Source: Picocystis sp. L7 (Eukaryota > Chlorophyta > Picocystophyceae > Picocystales > Picocystaceae). From it: a stretch of 64,000 bases of DNA. Made by a program: the position numbers and the translations under genes. Every line of letters starts with the position of its first letter. The first letter of the stretch is position 1. The stretch is from positions 496,001 to 560,000 of the forward strand of contig QXJR01000027.1 of NCBI GenBank assembly GCA_020975725.1. The letters run 5' to 3'. Positions 32,137-42,234 of this stretch are shown piece by piece. Below the pieces are notes generated by a model. It was given only the letters and a program-made list of their open reading frames with translations. It had not been told where the DNA came from and did no database searches.

Positions 32137-34887
32137 TCAGAGCTCCCTCAACCTTTGTTGCTTCTTGGCATTCCAATACAGAGCTTGAGCGCAAATCAAG
32201 GTAACATATCCAACTTGGGAGCTGAACATCATGCTGTTTTGCCGGCACCGAACAGAAGCATTGAATTGCTCACTTAGAGGACCATTGATGCTTTTGTTGT
32301 GTTTGGAATTGTAGTGCTCAGGAGCAGTCGTATGATTTCTGTGGTGCATTTGATCTTGATAGTAGCGAGTCCTCCCGAAAAAGGACGGCTCACGGAGGCT
32401 GGCTGCCAACTCAAGTTCCTTGCCATTGTCATACACAATTTCTTCAGGTGCATGCTGGAAGAAGGCATAGAGGTACTCCACAATCTCAATTGTACTCTCC
32501 GCATTCTTCTCGTTGATGACATGGAACCCCACAACATTTTCACACCCTCCACAAAGGTAATAAACGAGACCAGGGGTGAAGCTGAAGCTTCTTGCATGCT
32601 CTTTCTCTGGTTCGACCGCACTATCTCTTCCATATTGTCTCGCTGATCTTACCCGTCTTTTTCTTGGCCCCATGGCTCCTACCTTTGTCATTAAGTGTAG
32701 GTTTGAAGTACCCTCAAAAGAGTCCAAGTATGTTGAATGAGACCTACCCTCTCCAGTCTCAACAAGACGCTCTTCAACTGTGCTTCGTTCTACCCGCAGA
32801 AGCAAATACTTTAAGAAGGGGTACAGTTGCTCTTCTTCTGTGAGCTTCATCAGAAATTGCATAGATATACCCAAGAATCTACTGCTTGAAAAAATTCTAG
32901 CAACCAATGGATCCGTGGCCTCGCACATGGACTCCATGGCACAAATTTTCTCCAATATCTTGCGGCAATCTAGAGGTATGAGCGAGTTTAATGGGTAATG
33001 CGATCCAACGGCCATTCCTAACTCTCTGAGGTCCCTCACTAGGTGCCAAAGGTGAAATTTATCCTCCACAAGGCACCCATCCAAGAGCAATATTTGTAGT
33101 TGCCAAGGACATTGAAGTCTCAACTCCAAAACATCTCGATGCTCAAGTCCACTAGTCGCAAGCTTCCATAGCAAATCTCTGGCCTTTTTGTGTAAGTAAT
33201 TTTGCGTGAATGGCTTCACGAAGGTTGGGTTTCTGCAATTCAACCATGGTTGGTCAAATCTTGCAGCCCGCCTTTTCACGCCTAAAACCAACCCATCAAT
33301 GTGAATTCTTTTGCAATTCTTGTCGTCTTGGCAAACGCATTCAAATGGGCAATACTTGTCTATGTCAATGGATGCTATCAAACCTCGCATAGCCTGGCGA
33401 AAGCTGTCTCTTGACGCCTTGATCAATAGCCTTGGGTTCAGGCCTGCAGAAGGAGATGAGTATTGACCTTGTCTCACGAGCGTTGTCAACAAGCTTATGA
33501 ACGAATGTTTTGTCTCCGAGAAGGAATTCCAGCAAAGCATTAGGTCACGCACCAAATATACGTACTGATGATAGCTGACACTCTCTCGTGCACTGCTCTT
33601 GGGAACGAAAAACAAGCCACAAGCCCTCGGGTCGCAAGCACATGTAGGACAAACCCGAGCTCCTTGTAGTTGCACAATCCCGTATTGGCTCACAATTAGA
33701 AAATCATTTTTCGGCTCAAAGGATGAGGTTTGGCACCTTGAACAAACGGTTGAGTCCATAACCTCTCCAAAGCAATTGTCCATATTCAATGCCAGGGTCT
33801 CGCGGTGCTCGCGAATGCTTTCAGCCATAACCCTACTTACTGCTTCTGTTATTTCGTGCATACCAATCGCGACCTCCGTTTGTGTTGAATAGAAAAAATT
33901 TCCAAGTTGTCTCCTTTTGAAAATCATCTCCAGCTTTGCAAATTGTTCAACTTCATTTGCTCGTGTATCCATCGCAGGATCGTTTGGTTCATATGCGCCG
34001 TTATCTAGGAGGATGTCTGTGCAACAACGGCTAGCACATTTTGCATGCACACATGTGCTTGTGTGCCTCTTGCAAGTCAAGCAGATCTCTTGTCCACGTG
34101 TCCCATATTGCCTTGTTAGTCCCCAAGCATGTGCGTTCTCTTTCAACCCACAACAAACTGCCTTGAATGCAAGTCCATTCTCCTCTAGCTCAAACTCGAA
34201 AGCAATGCCAGCCATCGTTCTCCATTGCTCTAGATGTGCTTCGTCGATGGTAGACTTGCCCAAAGGTCTAGATGTCATGTCATGCACAATATCTTCTACT
34301 TCATCTATTCCTAATCCATCACTAAGCATTGTCATCGCACGTTTGAATGGAATCTCTACGTGAAGAATGCGAGGGAATACGCGCATCAAGCTCTGGGCAC
34401 AAGAGCACAATTTCCCGATACCACGGGTCGCCATGTCCATGTGTGCCCAATCGCTTCCCTGACAACCATCAACACTGCAATGGCTCATCAACATACCATC
34501 TACTTTCTTCAAGCTACACACTCCCATTGGCGACACTGTACGATTGCCCATCAAACCCACCACGACAAACACCACCTCATCCATGCCTCTATATATTGTC
34601 GCCACACCATTTGTGGAGAGATACGATTGAAAAAAAAGTTGTGGATGCGACCATGCAGTCAAGTCATCCTCCAATTGCACATCAAGAAGCTCAATACCCA
34701 CATGTTCATCTCGACTATCACTCTCGTGATCAACCACCAATTGTGTTGGAGTGGATCCTTCGGGCACATCCAAGTCCTTTTTTTCACCTTGAAGTGCCGG
34801 ACTCGCATTCTTGGGTCTTTTACTTATATTGACTCTAGCAACATATCTCTTCCTTTGTGACTTCTTGAATCCAAGGTGCTTTGGCAT
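32137..34887 (-). CDS. KDZ-superfamily-like (CxC-type) transposase
   Basis: 916 aa from the ATG at 34887 (MPKHLGFKKSQRKRYV); the frame is open to 35010 without a better start. A Cys/His cluster at about 269-289 (CLTCKRHTSTCVH, then CASRCC) resembles a SWIM-like zinc site; further clusters follow (CPTCACDPRAC, CPFECVC). The C-terminus has the layout GFHVI, then a PEEIVYDNGKELELA segment with Asp about 820, REPSFFGRTRYYQDQMHHRN, and a PLSEQFNA segment with Glu about 873. It parallels the YDNACNL / HWxxH / SEQ layout of the HMG-box/CxC5-CxC6 proteins linked to Kyakuja-Dileera-Zisupton transposases. The usual Cys after YDNA is absent here (Lys). No internal stop is seen, so the ORF appears intact. 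It stops 75 bp before the left TIR. I did not locate the first catalytic Asp with confidence. Confidence 0.78.
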   Translation of the reverse strand: MPKHLGFKKSQRKRYVARVNISKRPKNASPALQGEKKDLDVPEGSTPTQLVVDHESDSRDEHVGIELLDVQLEDDLTAWSHPQLFFQSYLSTNGVATIYRGMDEVVFVVVGLMGNRTVSPMGVCSLKKVDGMLMSHCSVDGCQGSDWAHMDMATRGIGKLCSCAQSLMRVFPRILHVEIPFKRAMTMLSDGLGIDEVEDIVHDMTSRPLGKSTIDEAHLEQWRTMAGIAFEFELEENGLAFKAVCCGLKENAHAWGLTRQYGTRGQEICLTCKRHTSTCVHAKCASRCCTDILLDNGAYEPNDPAMDTRANEVEQFAKLEMIFKRRQLGNFFYSTQTEVAIGMHEITEAVSRVMAESIREHRETLALNMDNCFGEVMDSTVCSRCQTSSFEPKNDFLIVSQYGIVQLQGARVCPTCACDPRACGLFFVPKSSARESVSYHQYVYLVRDLMLCWNSFSETKHSFISLLTTLVRQGQYSSPSAGLNPRLLIKASRDSFRQAMRGLIASIDIDKYCPFECVCQDDKNCKRIHIDGLVLGVKRRAARFDQPWLNCRNPTFVKPFTQNYLHKKARDLLWKLATSGLEHRDVLELRLQCPWQLQILLLDGCLVEDKFHLWHLVRDLRELGMAVGSHYPLNSLIPLDCRKILEKICAMESMCEATDPLVARIFSSSRFLGISMQFLMKLTEEEQLYPFLKYLLLRVERSTVEERLVETGEGRSHSTYLDSFEGTSNLHLMTKVGAMGPRKRRVRSARQYGRDSAVEPEKEHARSFSFTPGLVYYLCGGCENVVGFHVINEKNAESTIEIVEYLYAFFQHAPEEIVYDNGKELELAASLREPSFFGRTRYYQDQMHHRNHTTAPEHYNSKHNKSINGPLSEQFNASVRCRQNSMMFSSQVGYVTLICAQALYWNAKKQQRLREL

Positions 34888-35693
34888 GGTTGAAGGGTAG
34901 GAAGCAAACGTCTCAACCCAAGCAATAACCCCGTTGAAGTAACCTCCTACAACAAAAGAGCAGCCAAGAATTAGTACAACACCACGCTCCTTCATTGTCA
35001 GATCTACCACGCCATCCCCGTCGAATTCTTTTCCGAATACTTTTCAATATTCATGCAACGGACTGGGCAATGTTGACCCCTTCAAGGAAGGTTACTTCCT
35101 CAAGCGCTCATCAACAACCTATGGCGTGCGGCACTCATTTGTCCCGTTCTCTCGTGCAAACTAAGGACACTGTTTGAAACTCCTCGCACTCACCGTCGTC
35201 TGTTCGTCTCAGCGCGGTATTGTGTCCGCCGTCCGCCGTCCGCCGCCCGCCGTCCGCAACCGTTGTTGTGGGACCGGAGCCGGGGTCCCGAGAGGAAACC
35301 AACGCTTTGCTACAGGGGCGGTATCGTCCGTTCGTCGTTCCGAAAGGAGCGGGATCGCCTCGCGTCCACGTCGCGGAAACGTCGACGCACGGTGATCTTA
35401 GGCGTCGCGATCGAATGGCCTTAGTACAGTAGATCCCGTGGTGTTGTGAACGACGTGACGATGGCGTTTAGGCGCGTCTTCTGATGCGTCGACATGCTTC
35501 TGCACCGACGCATCGGAATCAAAACGACGCGTCGGTGCAGCAGCACGCAATCGTGCACGGAACGAGACGGTCAAGCTCAGGCGAGGTTATGTAATGCCAC
35601 GTAAGAACATTACACAACGTGGTTGGTTGCATACGCCTACGCCCACGGAATGCGTCGACGTCGGGCCGCAGGTACACCGACTCGGACGTGTCA
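34888..35693. promoter_or_regulatory. Putative central promoter region of the transposon with CCGCCGT repeats and hairpins
   Basis: 806 bp upstream of the transposase ORF. From about 35170 it becomes GC- and CpG-rich, unlike the rest of the interior. CCGCCGT-type tandem words lie at about 35222-35262. Two overlapping hairpins can form at 35483-35539: GATGCGTCG (35483-35491) with CGACGCATC (35507-35515), or TGCACCGACGC (35501-35511) with GCGTCGGTGCA (35529-35539). The position between outward-facing ORFs suggests a promoter or transposase-binding region. That role is inference only. Confidence 0.45.
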
Positions 35694-35723
35694 CTACCGG
35701 ATGGCGATCGGTGAATGGATGGA

Positions 35724-36053
35724 TCATGTAGGGTGGTAAGGTCCCAACTCACCACAATACATCCATACGTTCGTCTTTTGAACCAGTCTACCGGATTTGG
35801 TAATCAAGTGCCTCCGGCAATGGTTCTCCCACGAGAAAACGAGGCTTTGCCTGGAATTGGCATTGCGATTTGAAATAAGTTCTTCTTGTTCCGCGTAGGT
35901 ATGGTTTTCAACGATAGGCTTCATAGTTTCCATTCCTATTTCTACCGATTCCGCGGAAGAAAAGAGTGCTCGATAGCTTTCGTAGCCACCTCCGCATCTT
36001 TGCAAACATTTCAATCCCATGCACCTAAATTCACGTTGATTGGCGGTGACCAT
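35724..36053 (-). CDS. 109-codon ORF in left foldback arm, duplicate of 37193-37522
   Basis: Same translated sequence as the right-arm ORF, on the opposite strand because the arms are inverted. The companion frame is at 36011-36202. The ORF points toward the transposase gene, while its twin points toward the right-hand ORF, so each half of the element carries one copy. Function is not recognised. Confidence 0.3.
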   Translation of the reverse strand: MVTANQREFRCMGLKCLQRCGGGYESYRALFSSAESVEIGMETMKPIVENHTYAEQEELISNRNANSRQSLVFSWENHCRRHLITKSGRLVQKTNVWMYCGELGPYHPT

Positions 36054-37192
36054 GGACGATGGAAATAGGCAAGCATCTTTTCGGCAATGTCCTTGGCAGT
36101 AGCATCAAGACGCAGAAGACATTGACGACGGGAATTCTCACGCTTCTCCGTGCTAATTCGGTCATCCTCGAAGGGAGTAAGGTATGACCGGGAATCCATC
36201 ACAGTACGTCATCGAACTTCTCCGCAACTAAGTGAAGCGGAAGTTGAATCATCGAAAAACCTTCGGTCCCAAAAAAAACAAACTTGTGGGTCCACTTCGT
36301 GTGGACCCGCCCAATCAACAGAGAGGATTACGGGGAACGTGCAAGCCATTGTGCATGTCCAAGTCCAATGTCCATACTTTTTGCGTCGTCAAGAACGCCA
36401 TCTTCTTCTTCCGCACACTGTCTTCTTCAAGGGAACTAAACGCCAACATGTAAGGGAAAGGATGATGTTGGTGTATGGTTGTAGAATAGGCGTGCTAAGT
36501 ACCGACAATGTGACACCACATTTATGTGAATATTTGCAGTATACGCGAGGGGAACGAAACCATAAAGGGGTTTGCAACCATAGAGGAGGTAACTCCTACA
36601 TATGCAAAGATTTTAGAGCCATACCCTTAAAAACCATACGAGTAAACCGAAATCAATACTGGTCTTCACTAAGCTTACACGAGAGCGTTCACTTGTAAAA
36701 GCTTGGTCTCTTTGTAGTGAAGGGGCTCAAGCACGGAGGAATACCATTGGAAACCCGTGGAGTGTAAACATACACCAACATCATCCTTTCCCTTACATGT
36801 TGGCGTTTAGTTCCCTTGAAGAAGACAGTGTGCGGAAGAAGAAGATGGCGTTCTTGACGACGCAAAAAGTATGGACATTGGACTTGGACATGCACAATGG
36901 CTTGCACGTTCCCCGTAATCCTCTCTGTTGATTGGGCGGGTCCACACGAAGTGGACCCACAAGTTTGTTTTTTTTGGGACCGAAGGTTTTTCGATGATTC
37001 AACTTCCGCTTCACTTAGTTGCGGAGAAGTTCGATGACGTACTGTGATGGATTCCCGGTCATACCTTACTCCCTTCGAGGATGACCGAATTAGCACGGAG
37101 AAGCGTGAGAATTCCCGTCGTCAATGTCTTCTGCGTCTTGATGCTACTGCCAAGGACATTGCCGAAAAGATGCTTGCCTATTTCCATCGTCC

Positions 37193-37522
37193 ATGGTCAC
37201 CGCCAATCAACGTGAATTTAGGTGCATGGGATTGAAATGTTTGCAAAGATGCGGAGGTGGCTACGAAAGCTATCGAGCACTCTTTTCTTCCGCGGAATCG
37301 GTAGAAATAGGAATGGAAACTATGAAGCCTATCGTTGAAAACCATACCTACGCGGAACAAGAAGAACTTATTTCAAATCGCAATGCCAATTCCAGGCAAA
37401 GCCTCGTTTTCTCGTGGGAGAACCATTGCCGGAGGCACTTGATTACCAAATCCGGTAGACTGGTTCAAAAGACGAACGTATGGATGTATTGTGGTGAGTT
37501 GGGACCTTACCACCCTACATGA
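37193..37522 (+). CDS. 109-codon ORF in right foldback arm, unknown
   Basis: Starts MVTANQREFRCMGLKCLQRC and ends CGELGPYHPT. It is rich in Cys, Arg and Glu with a balanced composition, so it could be a real peptide. An overlapping frame at 37044-37235 (63 codons, MMDSRSYLTPFEDDRIS) lies just upstream and might belong with it through splicing. The identical ORF exists on the minus strand of the left arm at 35724-36053. No family is recognised, and expression is unknown. Confidence 0.3.
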   Translation: MVTANQREFRCMGLKCLQRCGGGYESYRALFSSAESVEIGMETMKPIVENHTYAEQEELISNRNANSRQSLVFSWENHCRRHLITKSGRLVQKTNVWMYCGELGPYHPT

Positions 37523-37552
37523 TCCATCCATTCACCGATCGCCATCCGGTAG

Positions 37553-40451
37553 ATGAGTTGTAAAATCTCCCATGGCACCTCATCATCGCATCCACCAAGT
37601 GTTGCCACTACGTTGCCTATTGTTGAGCAAGCTTGCCACTGATGGGCTCGTTTAGATGAATAGCACGTTGCTATCAACAATCTTAAGCAATGTTATAGGA
37701 TGTTAATTCACTAGACTTAATGTGTTGGGTGAGTAGCAAAAGCTTTTTGAAAACCATGTTTCACAAGGTTGCGGAGCGTCGAGGTAGCTTCCTCTTTTTT
37801 CGTACCTCACTACTTTCATTCATTTATCTCTGGTATTATTCGCCATATCTGGCTTCTGGTTGGGGCGTAACCTTGCCGAACGTGCCTCCCTAACCCTCAT
37901 GTACCTTCTCTGAAGTGTGTGTGGTTGTTGTCATACACAATTGCTCATGAGATGTGTTGGTCCATGCTAGTACTACCATTTTTAAATGCGATGCAAGGTC
38001 CACTTGGCTATCACGCGTACTTATGAAGCGATCATGTGCTCGATTTGGAACGAGTACAAAGATGTGCACGTAAATCTCTAGTAGTCCTTGACGTGGCAAC
38101 AGACTCGAAGGGTATAACAAGCCACATTGCTTTAGCATTGACAATGAATGGCTTTTCAGGTGATCTCTCGGCTTTGAAGACATGCAACGGTAGAAAGGTA
38201 GGAGCGCTTATTGATGGGCAAGAATTTAAGTAGTCTTTCAACGGACATGCAAGTACATGCACACATTCCGCATGGGGCCACCGTAGGTACGGCCTACTAT
38301 ATGAGTCATTGGCCCGATACAAATGTAGGAACTATTGTGTTGCATATTAGTTTCATTCGTTCAATGATATTTGGCCGAGTATCACTTGATGAATTTAAAC
38401 TCAGGCATTTTTCTATATCCATTGCCTTTTGTCTAGACGGCAAGCCAATGATAAAGCGATTCTCTATCACCTATCCCAAGCTCAAATCTTTGAGCAATCC
38501 TAGCGGTCACTCGCTATCCGAGTTTACATTGGATTAGGGAACCAACTACATGATTGCGTCTCTTCATCGAAGCCTTCGTGGTTGCCGAAGAAGTAATCAA
38601 ATTGGTCGAAACTCCCACTGCAATCTTGTGCCTTTTACTTCCCGGGAGACAAATTGTGGATGCTTGGTGGGGGCCAACAACGCGTCGAATAGTAACCAAA
38701 GTGTGCAAGGGCTTCCTACGAAAAAAAGAATGAAGCATGGCACCTCAAATGTGCATAGGAATGATTGTAACGCGCATCCTAGTCGGAAAGAAGGGTCCAT
38801 GCCATAGATAAGGATATTGTTATATGTACGGCTAACACGATGGCCAAAAGGCTATGCTTCCATACATCAGCGGGTGCATGGAATAGAGTTCAAGTGCGAC
38901 GCATAGTACAAAAAATTTCGGAATGAATTTGGACAACGATGAAATGAGTATTGCATGAAGAACACATACAAATAAAAATGCAATTGACTCCTTGGCCTAC
39001 GTGGACAAGCGCATGCAGGCTCACCAAAAAGTGCCGGGCATCCTTCTCCAACTTTTTCCAGCGGGCAATGGAGGGATGCATGTGCACGTATCCGTAGTTT
39101 GCGAGGACGTTCGAATCCTCGTAGAACGCCATTCATCGACTGGCGTTCCACGTGTCACGTTTTACCTGTTTGATCGAGAGAGCTTAACTTGAAACTCGGT
39201 TCCCCGTCCGTGATGCGACGTTGTTGTCCGCATCAACGGTGGGGTCCGTCGGTGTTCCCCTTCTTGCTGGTGAGGTAGATGAACGTTGTCCCTTTGTATC
39301 TCTCAAACCGCGGTTTGGATTGACACGTACAACCTGTCATTCAGTAGAACTTACAGTGTAATATCGTACTATGTTACTTGTACGCTTCAAAACGCTTTTG
39401 GTGAGATTTTACATGCCATAAGCAACTGTCACTTCAAAGAAGGTACCTCATACCGTTCGATAGACACGCTTTGCCAAGTAGCTCCCCAACCACGAAATCT
39501 ACCACAGCGATCAAGACGTTCAAAGAAAGAACGGAAGTTGAAAATATGGCGTGAAACAAAAAGTACAGCAAGATGCGTTGTTCATTCCGAACACGCAATT
39601 TGCCAATTGGCGTCTCAAGCACGCAAGGAAAAGCATGGTTTGTGAACGTCACGTCCCCCACCGAGGCCGAACAAAGCATGGGTCACGAGGCTACTGGTGA
39701 GGAAAGACCGTCCCAGTGAAAGAGCGTTCAAGACGATGGAGACTCATGCCAAACTCACGGGCAAGACATGACTTAGTGGCACTGGAGCACTTGGGACTCC
39801 TCCGCCCACAAAACTGCCACAAGGGTCCCCCGACCCTTGTGGGTCCTTAGCCTTGAGTCGGACAGGATGAGACTCGTTTGGTGTCATTCGACCCATATAC
39901 CTTGCCCGATCGAGTGAATCATAAACTTGGTACGAATAGAAGAAAATGTGATAGTGGCACATCAAGGGTCGATGCTTGCCACAGTTGCTTATACACATTG
40001 GGACTACCAAACCCCAGTGCAGCTTCGACTCACGGCCAATAGTCAAGCATAAAGCTCGTGGCTTAGTGCATGGTACAAAATTAGCTCCAAGGTACGAATC
40101 TTTTAGAGAAAGTCATTCTTCATGAGACGTAGGAGGTTGCCATCGATTGGCTCCACATCGTTGCAAGCAATTTCATCCACTCTGATAGAGTGGTAGAAAA
40201 AGGGATCGAATCTATAAGTCGAGGACTTCAAAAGCCATTTCTTTTTGTGTCTTTTGAATAGCCTTTATTGGCATTCTATTGTGCAATGTAAGCTTGGAGA
40301 TTGTTGTAGAAATCGCGCGAAATGCATGTGTAAACTGTGTTGAAGGATTGGGATTGAATGTGGACCGCGTCGAAGGGTCAATAGGATATCAACATGCTCT
40401 TGCTTCAATGCACCACTACATGTGTAAGGAGATCGTGAAAATCCATCCTCG
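37553..40451. other. Transposon interior without recognised gene
   Basis: 2.9 kb of AT-rich sequence between the foldback and the right-hand ORF. Only short frames (under 125 codons) exist and none resembles a known domain. It may contain introns or upstream exons of the right-hand gene, or decayed sequence. No tandem repeat or RNA gene is evident. Confidence 0.45.
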
Positions 40452-41372
40452 ATGGATGGTACGACGAGGGAGAGGTGTTTGTCACCGCAAGGGGTCTTCC
40501 AACTAAAAAGTATGCATAGAAAGGGCCAGACTTCCTTCTATTGCCCATCTATCTTCTCCGTGATTAGACGAAACAGATCTCGATTGGCCCCCTACGAGGT
40601 AAAAGGCTTCTTCGGTTTCGTGGTGCGGTCATCGGACTTCGACGGCATTGCAAGCAACTCCAGCGTTCGAAAAGCATCAGCGCTTTACTTGAGAACAGTG
40701 CAGACGAGAAGGAGTATGGAAGGCTACGTTGAGCCGGTGCACAACACATCGTTGGGCCTCCCATTGAGGGCCACCACCTTCTCTCACTTGGTCAATGCTT
40801 TGAAGTATCTTGAAAAGGCAAAGAAGAAAGAAGAAAGGTTACATTATGTTTTGTTGCTTTGCAAGGACAATCATTCTTCTACAGTTCACTCTGAAAGCCT
40901 AGAGCATTTGCCGATCTTAGGGTATTGGATGAGAGAAGCACCGGACATGATCCGCACACACCTCGCCATGCAAGTCGAGATCGATGCTAGGCGGTCTCGA
41001 AATGGCACACAGAGGACCCTCAGCTTACAGCAGAATTGTGTTGCTATTAGATATGTGCAAAAAGCAATTGTATCGAACATTCCGAGAAAATCAAAGGCAC
41101 TGCCCCTTGAGCACGGCGGGACTCGTCCAACCTTACTCTCCGCACGCCAACGGGATTTGTTGAGCAAGGAAGCACCATGGTGGCCATATGAAAAAGTTGG
41201 GTGGTACTCCTTCACCAAGCCAAATGCAAATATGCAAAGGGAGGCTGCTGAGGTCTTGAGGCTGTGCATGGCCAACATGAACGAGGCACACTACCAATTC
41301 GCTCTTGCACTTTCCGTGGGAGAAGGAAATGACCATGTGTCACTTTTTATGCAAGAGCATTGGAGGAAGTAA
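40452..41372 (+). CDS. Second transposon ORF, unknown function
   Basis: 306 aa from the ATG at 40452 (alternative Met at 40512). The protein is basic with well-mixed composition, for example LVNALKYLEKAKKKEERLHY, SLEHLPILGYWMREAPDMIR and APWWPYEKVGWYSF. No zinc cluster, catalytic triad or helicase motif is visible. It ends 72 bp before the right TIR and points outward, mirroring the transposase at the other end. It is probably an accessory protein of the element or the last exon of a longer gene. Codon use and AT content match the element interior, not the host. Confidence 0.6.
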   Translation: MDGTTRERCLSPQGVFQLKSMHRKGQTSFYCPSIFSVIRRNRSRLAPYEVKGFFGFVVRSSDFDGIASNSSVRKASALYLRTVQTRRSMEGYVEPVHNTSLGLPLRATTFSHLVNALKYLEKAKKKEERLHYVLLLCKDNHSSTVHSESLEHLPILGYWMREAPDMIRTHLAMQVEIDARRSRNGTQRTLSLQQNCVAIRYVQKAIVSNIPRKSKALPLEHGGTRPTLLSARQRDLLSKEAPWWPYEKVGWYSFTKPNANMQREAAEVLRLCMANMNEAHYQFALALSVGEGNDHVSLFMQEHWRK

Positions 41373-41444
41373 CATACCTCCTGGTAACACATGGTCATAT
41401 CCTCCTCAAGCTTTGTCACCGGCAGTGTAGATTTAAGTGGAAGA

Positions 41445-42039
41445 TGCATCATGTAACCTGCCAGTTTTTTTTTTCATCTGCAGTCCCAGGATGGGCTCTC
41501 CCCTCCCATCCTTCCATCACGTCAACACGTTTCGCGCGAGTCCCCCCTAGTCTACGTGACCATTCTTCCTGATACTTTTGCGTGTCAGGAAGACTGGTGA
41601 CGCACCCTTGTTTGCTTCGCCAGCCCCTCGTCCTCCTCGCAGTGTCGTCCAGGCAAGATTCGACCACGTCGCGGCGTCGCGGCTCCCGTCCTCTTTTCCT
41701 CTCCACTTTTCTCCTTCCATTCCCTTCGCATCTGTTTCCACGCTTCGGATGTCGCGTTTCGACCTTCCTTGGCTCCGTCCCTGGTGCGCATGGACACGCG
41801 CTGCCACCGACGTTCGTCCTGCACGTCGTCCAGTCGCCTGGATGTCCCGGCTGTACGATTGTGTGGGTTTGAGAGAGAGGAGAGACAGGGAGAGAAAGAG
41901 GGGGCCCATTTGCCCATCCGAAACGGGACCGGGGAGCAACGGGATCGATGTCCCATTTACCCCTATCTGGGGAATGGTTCGCCCTACGATCCCTCAGGCC
42001 AAGATGCTTCCAAACAGCACGAAAAAATGGACCAAGCCT
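41445..42039 (-). repeat. Right terminal inverted repeat of the transposon
   Basis: 595-bp inverted partner of 31466-32061. The inner end begins ATGCATCATG and the outer end is GGACCAAGCCT. The five bases outside it (TACTC, 42040-42044) do not pair with the matching five on the left (CAACT), so the outermost bases are not inverted. Confidence 0.93.
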
Positions 42040-42044
42040 TACTC

Positions 42045-42190
42045 TCCGGTTGTTCCTCCCTCCTGGGAGGGACCGTTCATGGACCGTCGATTCCCGTCCA
42101 TCCATACGGTCTATGGATGGGGTCCGGTTGTTCCTCCCTCCTGGGAGGGACCGTTCATGGACCGTCGATTCCCGTCCATCCATACGGTCT
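42045..42190. repeat. 78-bp minisatellite, right part
   Basis: About 1.9 units with an exact 78-bp period (the word GACCGTTCAT is at 42071 and 42149). The first eight bases, TCCGGTTG, are the right copy of the target-site duplication. The second unit carries the undisrupted junction at 42122-42129. As 78 is a multiple of three, the repeat keeps a 26-codon open frame, but it lies upstream of the SEC15 start and is probably untranslated. Confidence 0.9.
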
Positions 42191-42234
42191 CCTCATCCCC
42201 GTTCATCTCTCATCGATACTTTGCGTTCCGTTTG

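Larger units (their letters stand above)
35694..37552. repeat. Foldback inside the transposon: 784-bp inverted arms around a 291-bp spacer
   Basis: Left arm 35694-36477 and right arm 36769-37552 are exact-length inverted copies with no indel (paired coordinates always sum to 73246). Every stretch I compared was identical, and translated frames of 60, 63, 73 and 109 codons are the same in both arms. The spacer is 36478-36768. Transcription across it would give an RNA hairpin with a stem of nearly 800 bp. I see no target-site duplication at its outer ends, so it may be an internal duplication rather than a nested insertion. Confidence 0.95.
31461..42044. mobile_element. KDZ/CxC-type DNA transposon with long TIRs, 10,584 bp
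   Basis: A complete-looking DNA transposon. It is bounded by the direct repeat TCCGGTTG at 31453-31460 and 42045-42052, an 8-bp target-site duplication. The uninterrupted site can be read in the next minisatellite unit at 42122-42129. Terminal inverted repeats of about 595 bp (31466-32061 and 41445-42039) differ by two substitutions and one A-run indel. Between them lie a transposase-like ORF (minus strand), a second ORF (plus strand) and a central 1.86-kb foldback. Both ORFs point outward and stop 75 and 72 bp short of the TIRs. The transposase C-terminus matches KDZ-associated CxC proteins. From memory, Zisupton-type KDZ elements also make 8-bp duplications. TIR identity implies recent insertion. 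The interior is AT-rich compared with the host. Confidence 0.9.

Noticed and set aside
35694-37552. Foldback as an assembly artefact
   Set aside because: Not fully excluded, but the 291-bp unique spacer and different flanking sequences on each side argue against a simple read-foldback artefact.
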